Source: Paenibacillus sp. BK033 (GTDB taxonomy: Bacteria; Bacillota; Bacilli; Paenibacillales; Paenibacillaceae). From it: a DNA stretch of 64,000 nt. The DNA is taken from contig NZ_SLVP01000003.1 of the NCBI RefSeq assembly GCF_004345425.1, positions 512,393-576,392 of the forward strand. The letters run 5' to 3'. Below the pieces are notes generated by a model. That model had not been told where the DNA came from, ran no database searches, and was given only the letters and a program-made list of their open reading frames with translations. Both the position numbers and the translations under genes were made by a program. Shown here piece by piece: positions 37,117-45,833 of this stretch; position 1 is the stretch's first letter, and the number at the start of each line of letters is the position of its first letter.

Positions 37117-37248
37117 ATGTCTGAAATTCATGTTTCACCTTTAAACGATCATCGCGGTGGCGGCTTTAACAATGTGGGGTCCATCCTCGTATTGTTCATC
37201 CTGCTCGTTATCATCGTTTGCACGATTTGCGGCGGCGGATTATACTAA
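37117..37248 (+). CDS. YjcZ-like sporulation micro-protein
   Basis: A 43-residue protein: a polar, Gly/Asn-rich N-terminus (about 1-20) followed by one hydrophobic helix (GSILVLFILLVIIVCTICGG). This layout matches the YjcZ/YhfT-type tiny membrane proteins of spore formers, which are usually annotated as sporulation proteins of unknown function. AGAGGGGTG is 6-7 bases before the ATG, and a strong terminator follows at 37273. It is below the usual length cut-off for gene calling. Confidence 0.75.
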   Translation: MSEIHVSPLNDHRGGGFNNVGSILVLFILLVIIVCTICGGGLY

Positions 37249-37272
37249 GAAACTCTTTTATGAATATGAAAA

Positions 37273-37299
37273 GGGACGGAGCCCAACTGGCTCCGTCCC
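37273..37299 (+). terminator. Terminator after the YjcZ-like gene
   Basis: Perfect 9-bp stem GGGACGGAG / CTCCGTCCC (37273-37281 and 37291-37299) followed by a T run. Confidence 0.9.
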
Positions 37300-37391
37300 T
37301 TTTTCCATTAACAATCTTTTTCTTGCCCGCGGCCGGCGAATATCGCTACACTACATGTAAGATGCTACAGAATAAAAGGCTGGTGACTGCT

Positions 37392-37745
37392 ATGGATATC
37401 GCCATTATTGTAGAAGGAAAAAACGACAGAAGCCGTATTCGCCGCGTGCTCGATGAATCCGTCCCCATCTTCTGCACCTTTGGTACGCCGGGTACCGTAC
37501 AGCTGGAGAAGCTGCGCAAGCAGGTTGGGGACAAGGACGTCTATATTTTCACCGACAACGATTCATCGGGCAAGCGCATCCGCGGCATCCTCCGCGATTT
37601 GTTCCCTGACGCCGAGCATATCTACACCCGCCGGGGTTACCCTGGAGTCGAGCATACCCCGGAGGATTATCTGATCGAGCAATTGGAGAAGGCCGGTCTG
37701 GAGGCATTCATCCAATATCCCGTTAAATATGAAGAAGAAAAATAA
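37392..37745 (+). CDS. Toprim domain protein (YusF-like)
   Basis: A 117-residue stand-alone TOPRIM domain. The catalytic glutamate is in IAIIVEGKNDRSR (about 8) and the metal-binding aspartates are in YIFTDNDSSGKRIR (about 56-58). The C-terminal part (HTPEDYLIEQLEKAG) resembles RNase M5-like small toprim proteins, so a nuclease or nucleic-acid role is likely but unproven. The ATG at 37392 is favoured, with weak support (AAAGGCTGGTG); an in-frame ATG at 37362 is an alternative. Its last 23 bases overlap the convergent AEC transporter gene. Confidence 0.78.
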   Translation: MDIAIIVEGKNDRSRIRRVLDESVPIFCTFGTPGTVQLEKLRKQVGDKDVYIFTDNDSSGKRIRGILRDLFPDAEHIYTRRGYPGVEHTPEDYLIEQLEKAGLEAFIQYPVKYEEEK

Positions 37746-38661
37746 CGAAGGCCACCGTAATAATGCTGATCACGGTTGAGAGGAATACGGCCTGCGAGGC
37801 GAATTCCGGCTCGTTGTCGAACTCGACCGCGAGAAGCACGCTGCTCAGCGAGGTCGGCACGGATGACGATACGATAAGCGCCGCCGCCATCATATGGTCG
37901 ATCGTCATAAAGAATCCAAGCACCCACACGACCAGCGCGGCCAAAGCCGGACCTCCTATCAGCCTCAAGCCGTTCGAAAGCAGAACGTTTTTGATCAGAA
38001 CCGGGTTAAGCTCCCACTTCATATTGCCAAGCTGTACGCCCAGCGTAACCAGAGCCGTACCGATAAAGGCGTTGGACAAATACGTAATAGGCGTCTCGAC
38101 GGATAGCGGCAGCTGCACCTGAAGACCGTGAAGCAGAAAGGCAATCGGAATGACGTAAATAATCGGCTGCGACAGTATGGTACGAAGCGTAGAGCGGAAG
38201 CTCATCCTATGCGCATTGACGCTATAAATGCCGAATGTATTTGGAAGCAGAGACTGCGTAACCATTACAATAATCTGAATCGACAGCGTATAAGGGTTCG
38301 CCGAGAAAGCAAGCTGATTAAGCGGAATCCCGTAATTGGCGCTGTTATAGAACAGGACGCTGTTGCGCATCGCCCCGCGCATGCCCCCCTCCAGCCCGCG
38401 CAGCCGGACGGTTGCCTCTACGCACGAAGCCTGCAGGGTCATAAACAGAATAACGAACAATAAGACCTGGCCGATCAAAGCCGCGGAGATATCCGTTGTG
38501 TACAGCAAATTAAAAATAACAGACGGAGAAAATACATAAAAGTTCAGCTTCGACAAGGTTTTGATATCCAAAGAAAAAAGCCGCTGCATTGTGAAGCCGA
38601 CAGCTATCATCAATGTGAGCGGCAGGACATTGCTCCATAATATATGCCAAAATATGTCCAT
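37723..38661 (-). CDS. AEC family transporter (auxin efflux carrier fold)
   Basis: Secondary transporter of 312 residues with about ten helices in two inverted halves. Family-typical segments are NSVLFYNSANYGIPLNQLAF (half 1) and the C-terminal SSSVPTSLSSVLLAVEFDNE. Bacterial members often export or import malate or other small acids; the substrate here is unknown. It overlaps the toprim gene tail to tail and lies four bases from the Sco gene, so the Sco and AEC genes may be co-transcribed. Confidence 0.85.
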   Translation of the reverse strand: MDIFWHILWSNVLPLTLMIAVGFTMQRLFSLDIKTLSKLNFYVFSPSVIFNLLYTTDISAALIGQVLLFVILFMTLQASCVEATVRLRGLEGGMRGAMRNSVLFYNSANYGIPLNQLAFSANPYTLSIQIIVMVTQSLLPNTFGIYSVNAHRMSFRSTLRTILSQPIIYVIPIAFLLHGLQVQLPLSVETPITYLSNAFIGTALVTLGVQLGNMKWELNPVLIKNVLLSNGLRLIGGPALAALVVWVLGFFMTIDHMMAAALIVSSSVPTSLSSVLLAVEFDNEPEFASQAVFLSTVISIITVAFVIFLLHI

Positions 38662-38664
38662 CGC

Positions 38665-39294
38665 TTATTCCTTCGCGAGCTGCTTCAAATCCGACACCAA
38701 GCTCTCGGGCGTAAGTGATTCATCGCTGCCGTTAATCCATTTGCGTATTTGGCCCTTCTTGTCAACGAGCGTGATGACATTCATATGGATGAATGACTTG
38801 GTTGCCTCATCCTTCTTCACGCTGACGCCAAAATCTCTTGCCAGCTTGATCGCGGCTTCCTCGTCATCGCCGCGCAGAAAGTCCCAGCCCCCTTCATCCA
38901 GCTGCGCAAAGTTGCGGGTTGCGAAGTCCCGAATGACATCAGGCGTATCATGAGCCGGATCGAAAGTAATCGAGATCAGCTCAGCTTTCGTGCCGAGAAG
39001 CCCTGCTTCACGGAGTTGGTCCTCTGCCTCGGAGATCATAAACGTTGTTGGAGGGCATACATCCGGACAGCTTGCCCAATAGAAGTAGACCAGCCTCGCT
39101 TTGCCATTTGTGGAATCCAGCGAAACCTCATTGCCGTTAATATCTTTCAATGCAAATGACGGAGCAGCCATTTGGACGGGCATTTTACTGCCGCCGCTCG
39201 ACTGCGAGTAGTTCGTAATGAATAAATAAATGCCCATTGCCAAGCAGAGCGCCAGTACAGCGAATTTGAAGCTGTGCTTTTTGAGAAATGCCAT
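38665..39294 (-). CDS. SCO1/SenC family copper chaperone
   Basis: Membrane-tethered thioredoxin-fold protein of 209 residues that delivers copper to the CuA site of cytochrome oxidase. It has an N-terminal anchor helix (about 10-28), the copper ligands in FYWASCPDVCPPT (Cys about 78 and 82), and the third-ligand histidine region SFIHMNVITLVD. It lies 52 bases downstream of ctaB on the same strand, which supports a role in oxidase assembly. Confidence 0.9.
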   Translation of the reverse strand: MAFLKKHSFKFAVLALCLAMGIYLFITNYSQSSGGSKMPVQMAAPSFALKDINGNEVSLDSTNGKARLVYFYWASCPDVCPPTTFMISEAEDQLREAGLLGTKAELISITFDPAHDTPDVIRDFATRNFAQLDEGGWDFLRGDDEEAAIKLARDFGVSVKKDEATKSFIHMNVITLVDKKGQIRKWINGSDESLTPESLVSDLKQLAKE

Positions 39295-39346
39295 TTCGGT
39301 TCTCGTCCTCCCTAATAGGAATCATCCAAAGCAATAGCTGAACAGA

Positions 39347-40201
39347 TTACTTCACGGTATTTGCCATCATGACAATAAAGACAACCATTAAATAGTTAAC
39401 GGAAATAAGGAAGTTGACCTTCGCCCATTTCTCGGTATTTTCCGCTTTAATGCCCTGGATCGTGTGAACAGCCCAAACAACCCCGGCGATCACAGACAGG
39501 ATCAGGAATACAATGCCCGTGTATCCGTAGGTGTATAGCAGTACACAGGTTGGAATCAGAAGGACGACATACGGAATCATTTGCAGCTTGGTCCGTTTAA
39601 TGCCTTTCACAACCGGAAGCAGCGGAAATCCGGCCGTACGGTATTCCTCAACCCGGCGGATGGCAAGCGACCAGAAATGCGCCGGCTGCCACAGGAACAA
39701 GAAGGCAAACAGCAGCCATGCTCCCATATCCACTTCGTTCGTTACGGCGCAATAACCCAGCACCGGAGGCATTGCCCCGGAAATACCGCCGATCGACGTG
39801 CTCCAGGTGGACGTGCGTTTCAACCAGATTGTATAAATGAAGATATAAACAAACCAGCCCAAAAAGCCAAGCCAGCCCGTAACCGGATTTACCAGAACAA
39901 ACAATATCGCAAGGCCGATTATGCCAAGAACGATGCCGTATCCGAGCACAAAGCCAGGCTGAAGGCGACCCATCGGCAACGCGCGTTCTTTCGTGCGCTC
40001 CATCTTTTTATCCAGCTCTCGGTCCCAATAATTATTAATGACGCAACCCGAACCTATCGTAATCGCTGAGCCAATAACGACCCACAGCAATGTCAGCCAG
40101 TCAATATCCCATTTGGAAGCGACCCAAAAACCGCCAATTGCGGCAAATACATTAAGCCGGAGCAGCCGTGGTTTGGTCAATGCAATTAAATCTTTCAACA
40201 C
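39347..40201 (-). CDS. ctaB: Protoheme IX farnesyltransferase (heme O synthase) CtaB
   Basis: UbiA-family prenyltransferase of 284 residues and eight or nine helices that makes heme O from protoheme and farnesyl diphosphate. The Asp-rich substrate motif is in NNYWDRELDKKMERTK (about 57-72). The start is GTG at 40201: GGGAGG lies eight bases upstream, and the protein then begins LKDLIALTKPR as in the family. An upstream ATG would add an atypical Cys/Arg leader. Heme O is the substrate of CtaA, encoded about 18 kb away here. Confidence 0.92.
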   Translation of the reverse strand: MLKDLIALTKPRLLRLNVFAAIGGFWVASKWDIDWLTLLWVVIGSAITIGSGCVINNYWDRELDKKMERTKERALPMGRLQPGFVLGYGIVLGIIGLAILFVLVNPVTGWLGFLGWFVYIFIYTIWLKRTSTWSTSIGGISGAMPPVLGYCAVTNEVDMGAWLLFAFLFLWQPAHFWSLAIRRVEEYRTAGFPLLPVVKGIKRTKLQMIPYVVLLIPTCVLLYTYGYTGIVFLILSVIAGVVWAVHTIQGIKAENTEKWAKVNFLISVNYLMVVFIVMMANTVK

Positions 40202-40234
40202 GAAGCGAGCCTCCCGAGTTATGCAACAAGGCAC

Positions 40235-40614
40235 GCAAGCACGCGCGCCTATACATTTTCATTGATGAATCGTTCTTAATCATACAGAAAAATAGATGCC
40301 ATGACAACGTTCGGAGCTATTGTTCATCAATTCGCCATTCAAATTGTGACAATAAATGTGGAACCCTTTTGACCGCTCTTCAATACTATAGGTATGTAGT
40401 CAAGTGCCCAGCTCTGTATAGGGTAAAGGGAAGCAAAGAGCCCGAACATACGGCAGTCATCAGCATCAGAATCCCGGAGGCTTTGAGGCTACGCAATAGC
40501 AAGGTTTCTTCTGTGCAGAGCGCACGCGACAAGGAATAATCCGAACAAAGCAAGCGTCCACGAGTGTAAGGATCAGTCAACAAATTTCAAAGATTGAAAG
40601 CGAGGATCAACAGC
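40235..40614. other. 380-bp intergenic region between ctaB and gerQ
   Basis: It carries the divergent promoters of ctaB and gerQ. CATACA (about 40280) resembles a mother-cell sigma -10 but lacks a convincing -35. I see no conserved gene; an open frame here lacks a ribosome site. Confidence 0.3.
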
Positions 40615-41214
40615 ATGTCTTACGGTTATGGTTACAAAAATGCAGTAAGTCCGGCCAGCACGGGCGGTTACGGTGGAGTCAGCCCTTTTGCAGGCGGCGG
40701 TTTCGGCGGCGGCTTCCCGAATGCCGTATCTCCTGCCGCAACTATGCCTAACATGGCAATGCCAATGCCTATGCCTGCTATGCCAGGTATGACAGGTATG
40801 CAAGGTATGCCAGCTATGCAAGGTATGCCAGCTATGCAAGGAACGCTTGGAGTGCAATCGCCTCCGCAGGTGCCTAGCGGTTCGTTCATTACGCCAACCG
40901 GCGGAAACATTGTAACAGTGGGTGTGGAAGAATCTTATGTAGAGAACATTTTGCGTCTAAACCGCGGCAAAATGGCTACCTTTTACATGACATACGAAAA
41001 CAACCGCGAATGGAACGCCAAAGTATTCCGCGGCATTATCGAAGCAGCTGGCCGCGACCATATCATTATTAGCGATCCTTCCACAGGCATGCGTTACCTG
41101 CTGCTCACTTTGAACCTGGATTATGTAACTTTCGAAGGCGAAATCGCGTACGAATACCCGTTCCAAGGCGGAACAATCACGAATACGACTCCGCTGACAA
41201 GCCGCGAAGGCTAA
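40615..41214 (+). CDS. gerQ: Spore coat protein GerQ
   Basis: Inner coat protein needed for spore germination and crosslinked by transglutaminase in Bacillus. It has 199 residues. The N-terminal half is low complexity: Gly/Tyr/Phe-rich, then Met-Pro-Ala repeats (MPMPAMPGMTGMQGMPAMQG). The C-terminal ~85 residues are the conserved GerQ domain (ESYVENILRLNRGKMATFYM, AAGRDHIIISDPSTGMRYLL, YVTFEGEIAYEYPF). GAGG is about 9 bases before the ATG at 40615. Confidence 0.92.
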   Translation: MSYGYGYKNAVSPASTGGYGGVSPFAGGGFGGGFPNAVSPAATMPNMAMPMPMPAMPGMTGMQGMPAMQGMPAMQGTLGVQSPPQVPSGSFITPTGGNIVTVGVEESYVENILRLNRGKMATFYMTYENNREWNAKVFRGIIEAAGRDHIIISDPSTGMRYLLLTLNLDYVTFEGEIAYEYPFQGGTITNTTPLTSREG

Positions 41215-41217
41215 GTG

Positions 41218-41520
41218 CTACCCTGCATTTAAGCCTGCCCCCGCCGGCTTGAATGTCCATACATGCATTTTGTCCGCACCGCCGGGAATCCATTCGGCAA
41301 CCCGGTACCAAGAAGAACGCTCATCGCAGCGTTCTTTTTTTATGGCTTCTGCTTCCTCTTCGGTTGCAGCCGTCCAGATCTCGACAAACAGGTTGATTTG
41401 ATCCGTACCCTCATATATTTGGACGTTCTGCCCCGATTCCTTCATTAATGCATGTACATAGGCTAAATAAGCATCCCTTTCGCCCGCCGCGATTTTATAT
41501 TCAGCGAAACAAATATACAT
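41218..41520 (-). CDS. Conserved hypothetical protein, possible ferredoxin-like (ABM) fold
   Basis: A 100-residue protein beginning YICFAEYKIAAGERDAYLAY and containing QINLFVEIWTAATEEEAEAI. The beta-alpha-beta pattern is reminiscent of small dimeric alpha/beta barrel (monooxygenase-like) proteins, but no catalytic residue can be assigned. AAAGGGG is about 10 bases before the ATG at 41520. Convergent with gerQ (stop codons four bases apart). Confidence 0.6.
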   Translation of the reverse strand: MYICFAEYKIAAGERDAYLAYVHALMKESGQNVQIYEGTDQINLFVEIWTAATEEEAEAIKKERCDERSSWYRVAEWIPGGADKMHVWTFKPAGAGLNAG

Positions 41521-41630
41521 CGTTGTCGATAACCCCTTTCTTTTTACCACTGATAAAGTAAAGCTCCTCCGTTGATACTACAGCTAATTGAGTTAAAGTC
41601 CCCGCAATAATGATAAGGAGGTCTCTAGAC

Positions 41631-42617
41631 ATGGATACAGGAACGCATCTTGTCATGGGTATCGGACTTGCCGGACTGGCCTGCATCGATCCCGTTGTCG
41701 CCAATAACCCATCCATCTTCGCCGCGGTCTTGGTCGGAACCGTCATCGGCTCGCAGGCCCCGGACTTTGACACCTTTCTAAGGCTGAAAGGAAATGCCAG
41801 CTATATCCGGAATCACCGCGGCATCTCCCATTCCTTGCCGGCTATTGCCATCTGGACGATTCTGATTACGGGATTGATTCAGCTCGTTTACCGCGGCAGC
41901 CTCCCTTGGCTGCATGTCGGCTCATGGGTGCTGTTAGCCGTCTGCCTTCACGTATTCACCGATTTGTTTAACGCTTACGGAACCCAAGCCATGCGGCCGT
42001 TCACGGAGAAATGGATCTCCTGGAACATCATCCATATCTTTGATCCGGTTATCTTCACTACCCATGTGATTGCGATATTGTTTTGGGCGTTTGGTCTTGC
42101 GAGTCCCGTTGCCGTCTTTCCGGTTTTGTACGTGCTTACCATCATCTATTATACATGGCGGACGCTCGCTCACAGAAGCACGCTTCGCAGGCTTCAATCC
42201 CTGGACCCCGAACCGGACGGAACGCAAGCGTACGTAGCCATTCCAACGATCTCGCTGTCGCATTGGAATATCGTCAAGCGCGCAACGGACGGCAGCTTTG
42301 TTATCGGGGACCTTCGCGGCAACAAGCTCAGATGGCTGGACAATGTCCGCTGCTCCGACCATCCAGCCGTTGCCAAATCCAGGAATGACAACGCGATTCG
42401 AAGCTTTTTGTATTTCACCAAATTCGCCTGCGCCGAAGTAAAGGAGCATCCTTGGGGCTATGAAGTCCGCTGGTCGGATGTCCGGTACCGGCACCGCAAG
42501 CAATATCCGTTTGTAGCCGTGCTCCTCATGAACAAGGAATATGAAACGGTTGGCTCTTATGTCGGCTGGTTAAGCGACGACCGCTTAATGAAGCGGCTTC
42601 GCATGAACTCTTATTAA
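41631..42617 (+). CDS. YdjM-like membrane-bound metal-dependent hydrolase
   Basis: A 328-residue protein of the YdjM/DUF457 family. The first ~180 residues have about four to five helices and the conserved histidines and aspartates MDTGTHLVMG, APDFDTFLR, HRGISHSLPA and HVFTDLFNAYG (putative metal site). The C-terminal ~140 residues are soluble. AAGGAGG is eight bases before the ATG at 41631. Family members are annotated as hydrolases, but their substrate is not established. Confidence 0.85.
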   Translation: MDTGTHLVMGIGLAGLACIDPVVANNPSIFAAVLVGTVIGSQAPDFDTFLRLKGNASYIRNHRGISHSLPAIAIWTILITGLIQLVYRGSLPWLHVGSWVLLAVCLHVFTDLFNAYGTQAMRPFTEKWISWNIIHIFDPVIFTTHVIAILFWAFGLASPVAVFPVLYVLTIIYYTWRTLAHRSTLRRLQSLDPEPDGTQAYVAIPTISLSHWNIVKRATDGSFVIGDLRGNKLRWLDNVRCSDHPAVAKSRNDNAIRSFLYFTKFACAEVKEHPWGYEVRWSDVRYRHRKQYPFVAVLLMNKEYETVGSYVGWLSDDRLMKRLRMNSY

Positions 42618-42637
42618 CAATCCGACTTGACGAAGGA

Positions 42638-42668
42638 AAGCCCCTGACGCACAATAAGAAGGGGCTTT
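42638..42668 (+). terminator. Terminator of the YdjM-like gene
   Basis: AAAGCCCCT / AGGGGCTTT stem (42638-42646 and about 42660-42668) followed by T residues. Confidence 0.85.
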
Positions 42669-42702
42669 TTTTCGTGATCACGCTGGCTGGCGCGCATGGA
42701 AA

Positions 42703-42728
42703 AAGCTCAAGGTTTTACCCTTGAGCTT
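42703..42728 (-). terminator. Terminator of the SASP gene
   Basis: Perfect 10-bp stem AAGCTCAAGG / CCTTGAGCTT (42703-42712 and 42719-42728) with a T run on the minus strand. Confidence 0.88.
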
Positions 42729-42765
42729 CGTGGCTTCCTCTGAAGCGTTGTGTATTTATAAACGA

Positions 42766-42987
42766 TTAGCGGAAGCTGCCGCCGGACAATTGTTGTTCAG
42801 CGATTTGGACAAGTTTCTTAGTAATGTAACCACCCAACGCGCCTGTTTCGCGCGATGTAACGTTACCGTAGTAACCGTCTGCCGGAATTTGTACGCCAAG
42901 CTCCGAAGCTGCTTCCATTTTCATTTGGTTAAGAGCTTGTTGTGCTTGTGGTACCACCAATTGATTGCTCGATCTGTTGCTAGCCAT
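42766..42987 (-). CDS. Alpha/beta-type small acid-soluble spore protein
   Basis: A 73-residue DNA-binding protein that coats and protects the spore chromosome. The two family boxes are clear: [10 protein letters not shown] (with the Glu-Leu germination-protease site in SELGV) and [16 protein letters not shown], plus [23 protein letters not shown] precedes the ATG. A sigma-G promoter at 43041-43069 predicts forespore expression. Confidence 0.95.
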   Translation of the reverse strand: MASNRSSNQLVVPQAQQALNQMKMEAASELGVQIPADGYYGNVTSRETGALGGYITKKLVQIAEQQLSGGSFR

Positions 42988-43040
42988 GCTGATAATCTCC
43001 CTTCAGTTAAGAGCTGTGATGTTTTGCAAGCTTGCAAGCT

Positions 43041-43069
43041 TATTATGAGCATGTTGACGCAAAATATGC
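43041..43069 (-). promoter_or_regulatory. Sigma-G promoter of the SASP gene
   Basis: On the minus strand GCATA (43065-43069), a 17-base spacer and CATAATA (43041-43047) match the forespore sigma-G consensus exactly at the -10. The start codon is about 54 bases downstream. Confidence 0.75.
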
Positions 43070-43117
43070 TAAGCTCGAAAAAATAATATTAAGCATCCGT
43101 AAAGGAGAGTTTCCGCC

Positions 43118-43300
43118 TTGTCTAAACCGCTATCCCTGTTCTTCGCCGTCGTCTCTGTTCTGCTTATGTGCGCTACCGCGATTTCGATATCTTTTAACGC
43201 CTGGCTGGCCATTCTGTTTGCTATTCTGACTCTGTGCATGATTGGCGGAGGTTTTGTGGTGAAAGCAAGAATCCGGCGCCGCAACGAAAATAAAGGCTGA
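43118..43300 (+). CDS. Small two-helix membrane protein (DUF5325-like)
   Basis: A 60-residue protein with two hydrophobic helices (about 5-24 and 28-47) and a basic tail (KARIRRRNENKG). It starts with TTG, eight bases after AAAGGAGAG. It resembles small proteins annotated as DUF5325 in Bacillales. Function unknown. It ends just before a bidirectional terminator shared with trpS. Confidence 0.7.
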   Translation: MSKPLSLFFAVVSVLLMCATAISISFNAWLAILFAILTLCMIGGGFVVKARIRRRNENKG

Positions 43301-43320
43301 CGCTAATAGCGCCAGCCTTT
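43292..43320. terminator. Bidirectional terminator between the small membrane protein and trpS
   Basis: AAAGGCTGACGCT / AGCGCCAGCCTTT stem with one mismatch (43292-43304 and 43308-43320), T-rich on both strands. Confidence 0.8.
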
Positions 43321-43329
43321 TATTTTTTA

Positions 43330-44319
43330 TTAATTTCGCGGGGCAAGAAAGCCCATCTTTTCTTTGACCCCGGCAAGCGTGCGGTCCGCAAGCTCCGATG
43401 CGCGCTGCGCGCCTTGCTTCAGGATCGCGTGAATCTCGCCGGATTCGCGGATCTCCTTGTACTTCTGCTGCAGCGGTTCAAGGACGTTTACGACATGCTC
43501 GGCCAGATCCTTCTTGAACGGACCGTAGCCTTGGCCTTCGTAACGGGCTTCTACCTCGGCGATGGTCATGTTCGCGCAATGCGAGTAGATGCTGATCAGG
43601 TTGCTGATCTCCGGTTTGTTCGCCGGATCATATTTCACCTCGCGGCCGGAATCCGTTGTGGCGCGGCTGATTTTTTTGCGGATGACGCTTGGCTCGTCGA
43701 GAAGGGCAATATAGCTGCCGGCATTCGGATTGCTCTTGCTCATCTTCTTGCTCGCGTCGTCAAGCGACATGATTCTTGCGCCAACCGTCGGGATGTAAGG
43801 TTCGGGAACCGTGAAATATTCTCCGAACCTTGAATTGAAGCGGTTCGCGAGGTCGCGGGTAAGCTCCAGATGCTGCTTTTGATCGTCGCCTACCGGCACA
43901 AGGTCCGCATTGTACACAAGAATGTCCGCGGCCATCAGCGAAGGATAAACGAACAAGCCCGCGCCAACCGAATCCTTGCCGGCCGATTTGTCCTTGAATT
44001 GCGTCATGCGCTCAAGCTCGCCCATACCGGTCAGAGTCGTCATAATCCAGCCCAGCTCGGCATGCGCGCGCACATGGGATTGCACGAAGATGTTTGCTTT
44101 AGCCGGGTCAAGGCCCGCAGCAATAAACAAAGCCGCAACGGATTCGATCTGCTCGCGCAGCATAGCCGGCTCCTGTGGCACGGTAATCGCGTGAAGATCC
44201 ACGACCATAAAGAAGCATTCTTCCGTTTCCTGCAGCTTTACAAAGTTTTGCATGGCGCCGATATAATTGCCCAGCGTAAGCTGTCCGCTCGGCTGAATGC
44301 CAGAAAGTACCTTTTTCAT
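43330..44319 (-). CDS. trpS: Tryptophanyl-tRNA synthetase
   Basis: Class I aminoacyl-tRNA synthetase that charges tRNA-Trp, 329 residues, the normal bacterial length. The HIGH-type motif is in SGIQPSGQLTLGNYIGAM (N-terminus) and the KMSKS loop is exact (about 195). Expression is predicted to be controlled by the T-box leader directly upstream. Confidence 0.96.
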   Translation of the reverse strand: MKKVLSGIQPSGQLTLGNYIGAMQNFVKLQETEECFFMVVDLHAITVPQEPAMLREQIESVAALFIAAGLDPAKANIFVQSHVRAHAELGWIMTTLTGMGELERMTQFKDKSAGKDSVGAGLFVYPSLMAADILVYNADLVPVGDDQKQHLELTRDLANRFNSRFGEYFTVPEPYIPTVGARIMSLDDASKKMSKSNPNAGSYIALLDEPSVIRKKISRATTDSGREVKYDPANKPEISNLISIYSHCANMTIAEVEARYEGQGYGPFKKDLAEHVVNVLEPLQQKYKEIRESGEIHAILKQGAQRASELADRTLAGVKEKMGFLAPRN

Positions 44320-44368
44320 AAAATGCTCGTCCCCTCTTCTGCTAATCAGTTTCTAGTGCGTATTCGAA

Positions 44369-44652
44369 CGCAAAAAATCCCCCGCCGCAAGGGACGAGGG
44401 ACCGTGGTGCCACCCTAATTTACTCATTGCCCCCCGCTGATATCCGAAACGCATCGGGGCGGGTTAAAGACAATAAGCCTTCATTGTTCCGTAACGGGGA
44501 ACGGCCGGATAAGCATAGACAGCACTTCAGAAGTCTGCGTTCCGCTCTCGGCTCCAGGATCCATTCAGCAATCAGGCTTGCACTGGCTTGCACCGTCCGC
44601 CAGCTCTCTGTAACGCATTAATCCCTGCTGCTTACTTGTTCCCTTCATCGCA
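44369..44652 (-). promoter_or_regulatory. T-box leader of trpS
   Basis: Reading the minus strand, the leader has a long stem I region, then the T-box core AGGGTGGCACCACGG (complement of 44400-44414), then a GC-rich terminator stem ending in six T (about 44371-44376). Uncharged tRNA would favour the antiterminator. A TGG triplet in the GAATGGATCC stretch is the likely Trp specifier. Boundaries are approximate. Confidence 0.88.
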
Positions 44653-44664
44653 TTTCGTACCCTG

Positions 44665-44695
44665 ATTATAGCGCAAGTCTCTACCGGCATGTCAA
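44665..44695 (-). promoter_or_regulatory. Promoter of the trpS T-box transcript
   Basis: Minus-strand TTGACA (44690-44695) and TATAAT (44665-44670) are both consensus, with a 19-base spacer that is slightly long. Confidence 0.6.
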
Positions 44696-44789
44696 GCCTA
44701 TGACGCAAAAGTTGTCCTATCCCGGTCAAGCCTCGCATAAGCTGATTAGTAACGTAAACATTTCTTGGTAATCAAAGAGAGGTTGGCTC

Positions 44790-45833
44790 ATGCTGAACAT
44801 GTTATTCCGGTTTGGGACCCCGCTGCTCGGGATCGGATGTCTTGTGATGATTTGCCTCATATTGGCAGGACAACCCTGGTCCCTTGCTCTGCTCGAGTCC
44901 GATGGCGCTCAAGAGTTTAAAATTGTATGTTTAAGCATTATATTGGAAGCTTTTCCTTTCATCCTTCTTGGCGTTATCTTCTCTGCCCTGCTCCAGGTAT
45001 TCGTAACCGACGAGATGATCCGGAAGCTCACGCCCAAGCATCACTTGGTCGGCATTCTCTTCGGCACCCTGCTTGGTCTTGTGTTCCCGTTATGCGAATG
45101 CGGAATGATTCCCGTTGTGCGGCGTTTGATCCGAAAAGGCATGCCCGCTTATATCGGTATTGTGTACTTGCTCGCGGGACCCATTATTAACCCGATTGTC
45201 TTTACGTCCACTTATGCCGCTTTCCGCTCGCAGCCGCAAATGGCCTACGACCGCCTTATCATTGCTTTTATCGTTACGGTTGTCATCGGGCTTCTCCTTC
45301 ACCGGTTCATGAAAGGCAGCCCTCTGAAAGAAGCGTCGTCCGTCAACATCCCTGCGCATCGCCATGAACATCACATTGAACATGCACATCGGCATGCAAA
45401 GGAACATTCGCCCGAACCGGTCAAGAAAAACAGGCGACTGTCGGCAACGCTTAGCCATGCTTCAGACGAGTTTTTCGACATGGGCAAATATTTGATCTTT
45501 GGCGCATTGCTCACGGCCTTTATCCAGTCCTTCATTGACCGTCAGGCGTTTGAGGCCGTTGCCGGTCAGCCGCTTCTCTCCTATTTCTTCATGATGGGGC
45601 TAGCCTTTCTGCTGTCCATCTGCTCGACCTCGGATGCTTTTATAGCCGCTTCGTTCGGAGGCATGTTCCATACGGGACCGCTGCTTGCTTTTCTCGTGTT
45701 TGGCCCTATGATCGATTTGAAAAATACGCTGATGATGCTGTCCGCTTTCCGCGCGCGAATCGTTCTATCGGTTACGCTGATGGCCTTCGCCCTTGTGCTG
45801 GTTAGCGTATGGCTGCTGGAGGTGCTGCGATGA
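44790..45833 (+). CDS. Permease with His-rich loop (DUF318/YcgR-like)
   Basis: A 347-residue membrane protein of the predicted permease family (ArsP/YraQ-like, Bacillus YcgR) with eight or so helices. Conserved family motifs are LCECGMIPVVRRLIRKGMP (about 104-122), GPIINPIV and CSTSDAFIAASFGGMF. A cytosolic loop at about 190-215 carries clustered histidines (HRHEHHIEHAHRHAKEH), suggesting binding of zinc or another soft metal. The stop overlaps the start of the next gene (ATGA), so the pair works together. Transported substrate unknown. Confidence 0.82.
   Translation: MLNMLFRFGTPLLGIGCLVMICLILAGQPWSLALLESDGAQEFKIVCLSIILEAFPFILLGVIFSALLQVFVTDEMIRKLTPKHHLVGILFGTLLGLVFPLCECGMIPVVRRLIRKGMPAYIGIVYLLAGPIINPIVFTSTYAAFRSQPQMAYDRLIIAFIVTVVIGLLLHRFMKGSPLKEASSVNIPAHRHEHHIEHAHRHAKEHSPEPVKKNRRLSATLSHASDEFFDMGKYLIFGALLTAFIQSFIDRQAFEAVAGQPLLSYFFMMGLAFLLSICSTSDAFIAASFGGMFHTGPLLAFLVFGPMIDLKNTLMMLSAFRARIVLSVTLMAFALVLVSVWLLEVLR

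Noticed and set aside
40168..40539. 123-codon plus-strand frame between ctaB and gerQ
   Set aside because: Begins inside ctaB antisense, has no ribosome site and no recognisable sequence.
44745..44775. Possible Zur-type box upstream of the His-rich permease (GATTA...TAATC)
   Set aside because: Arms match at only 7 of 9 positions with a 12-base gap, so it does not resemble the compact Zur palindrome.
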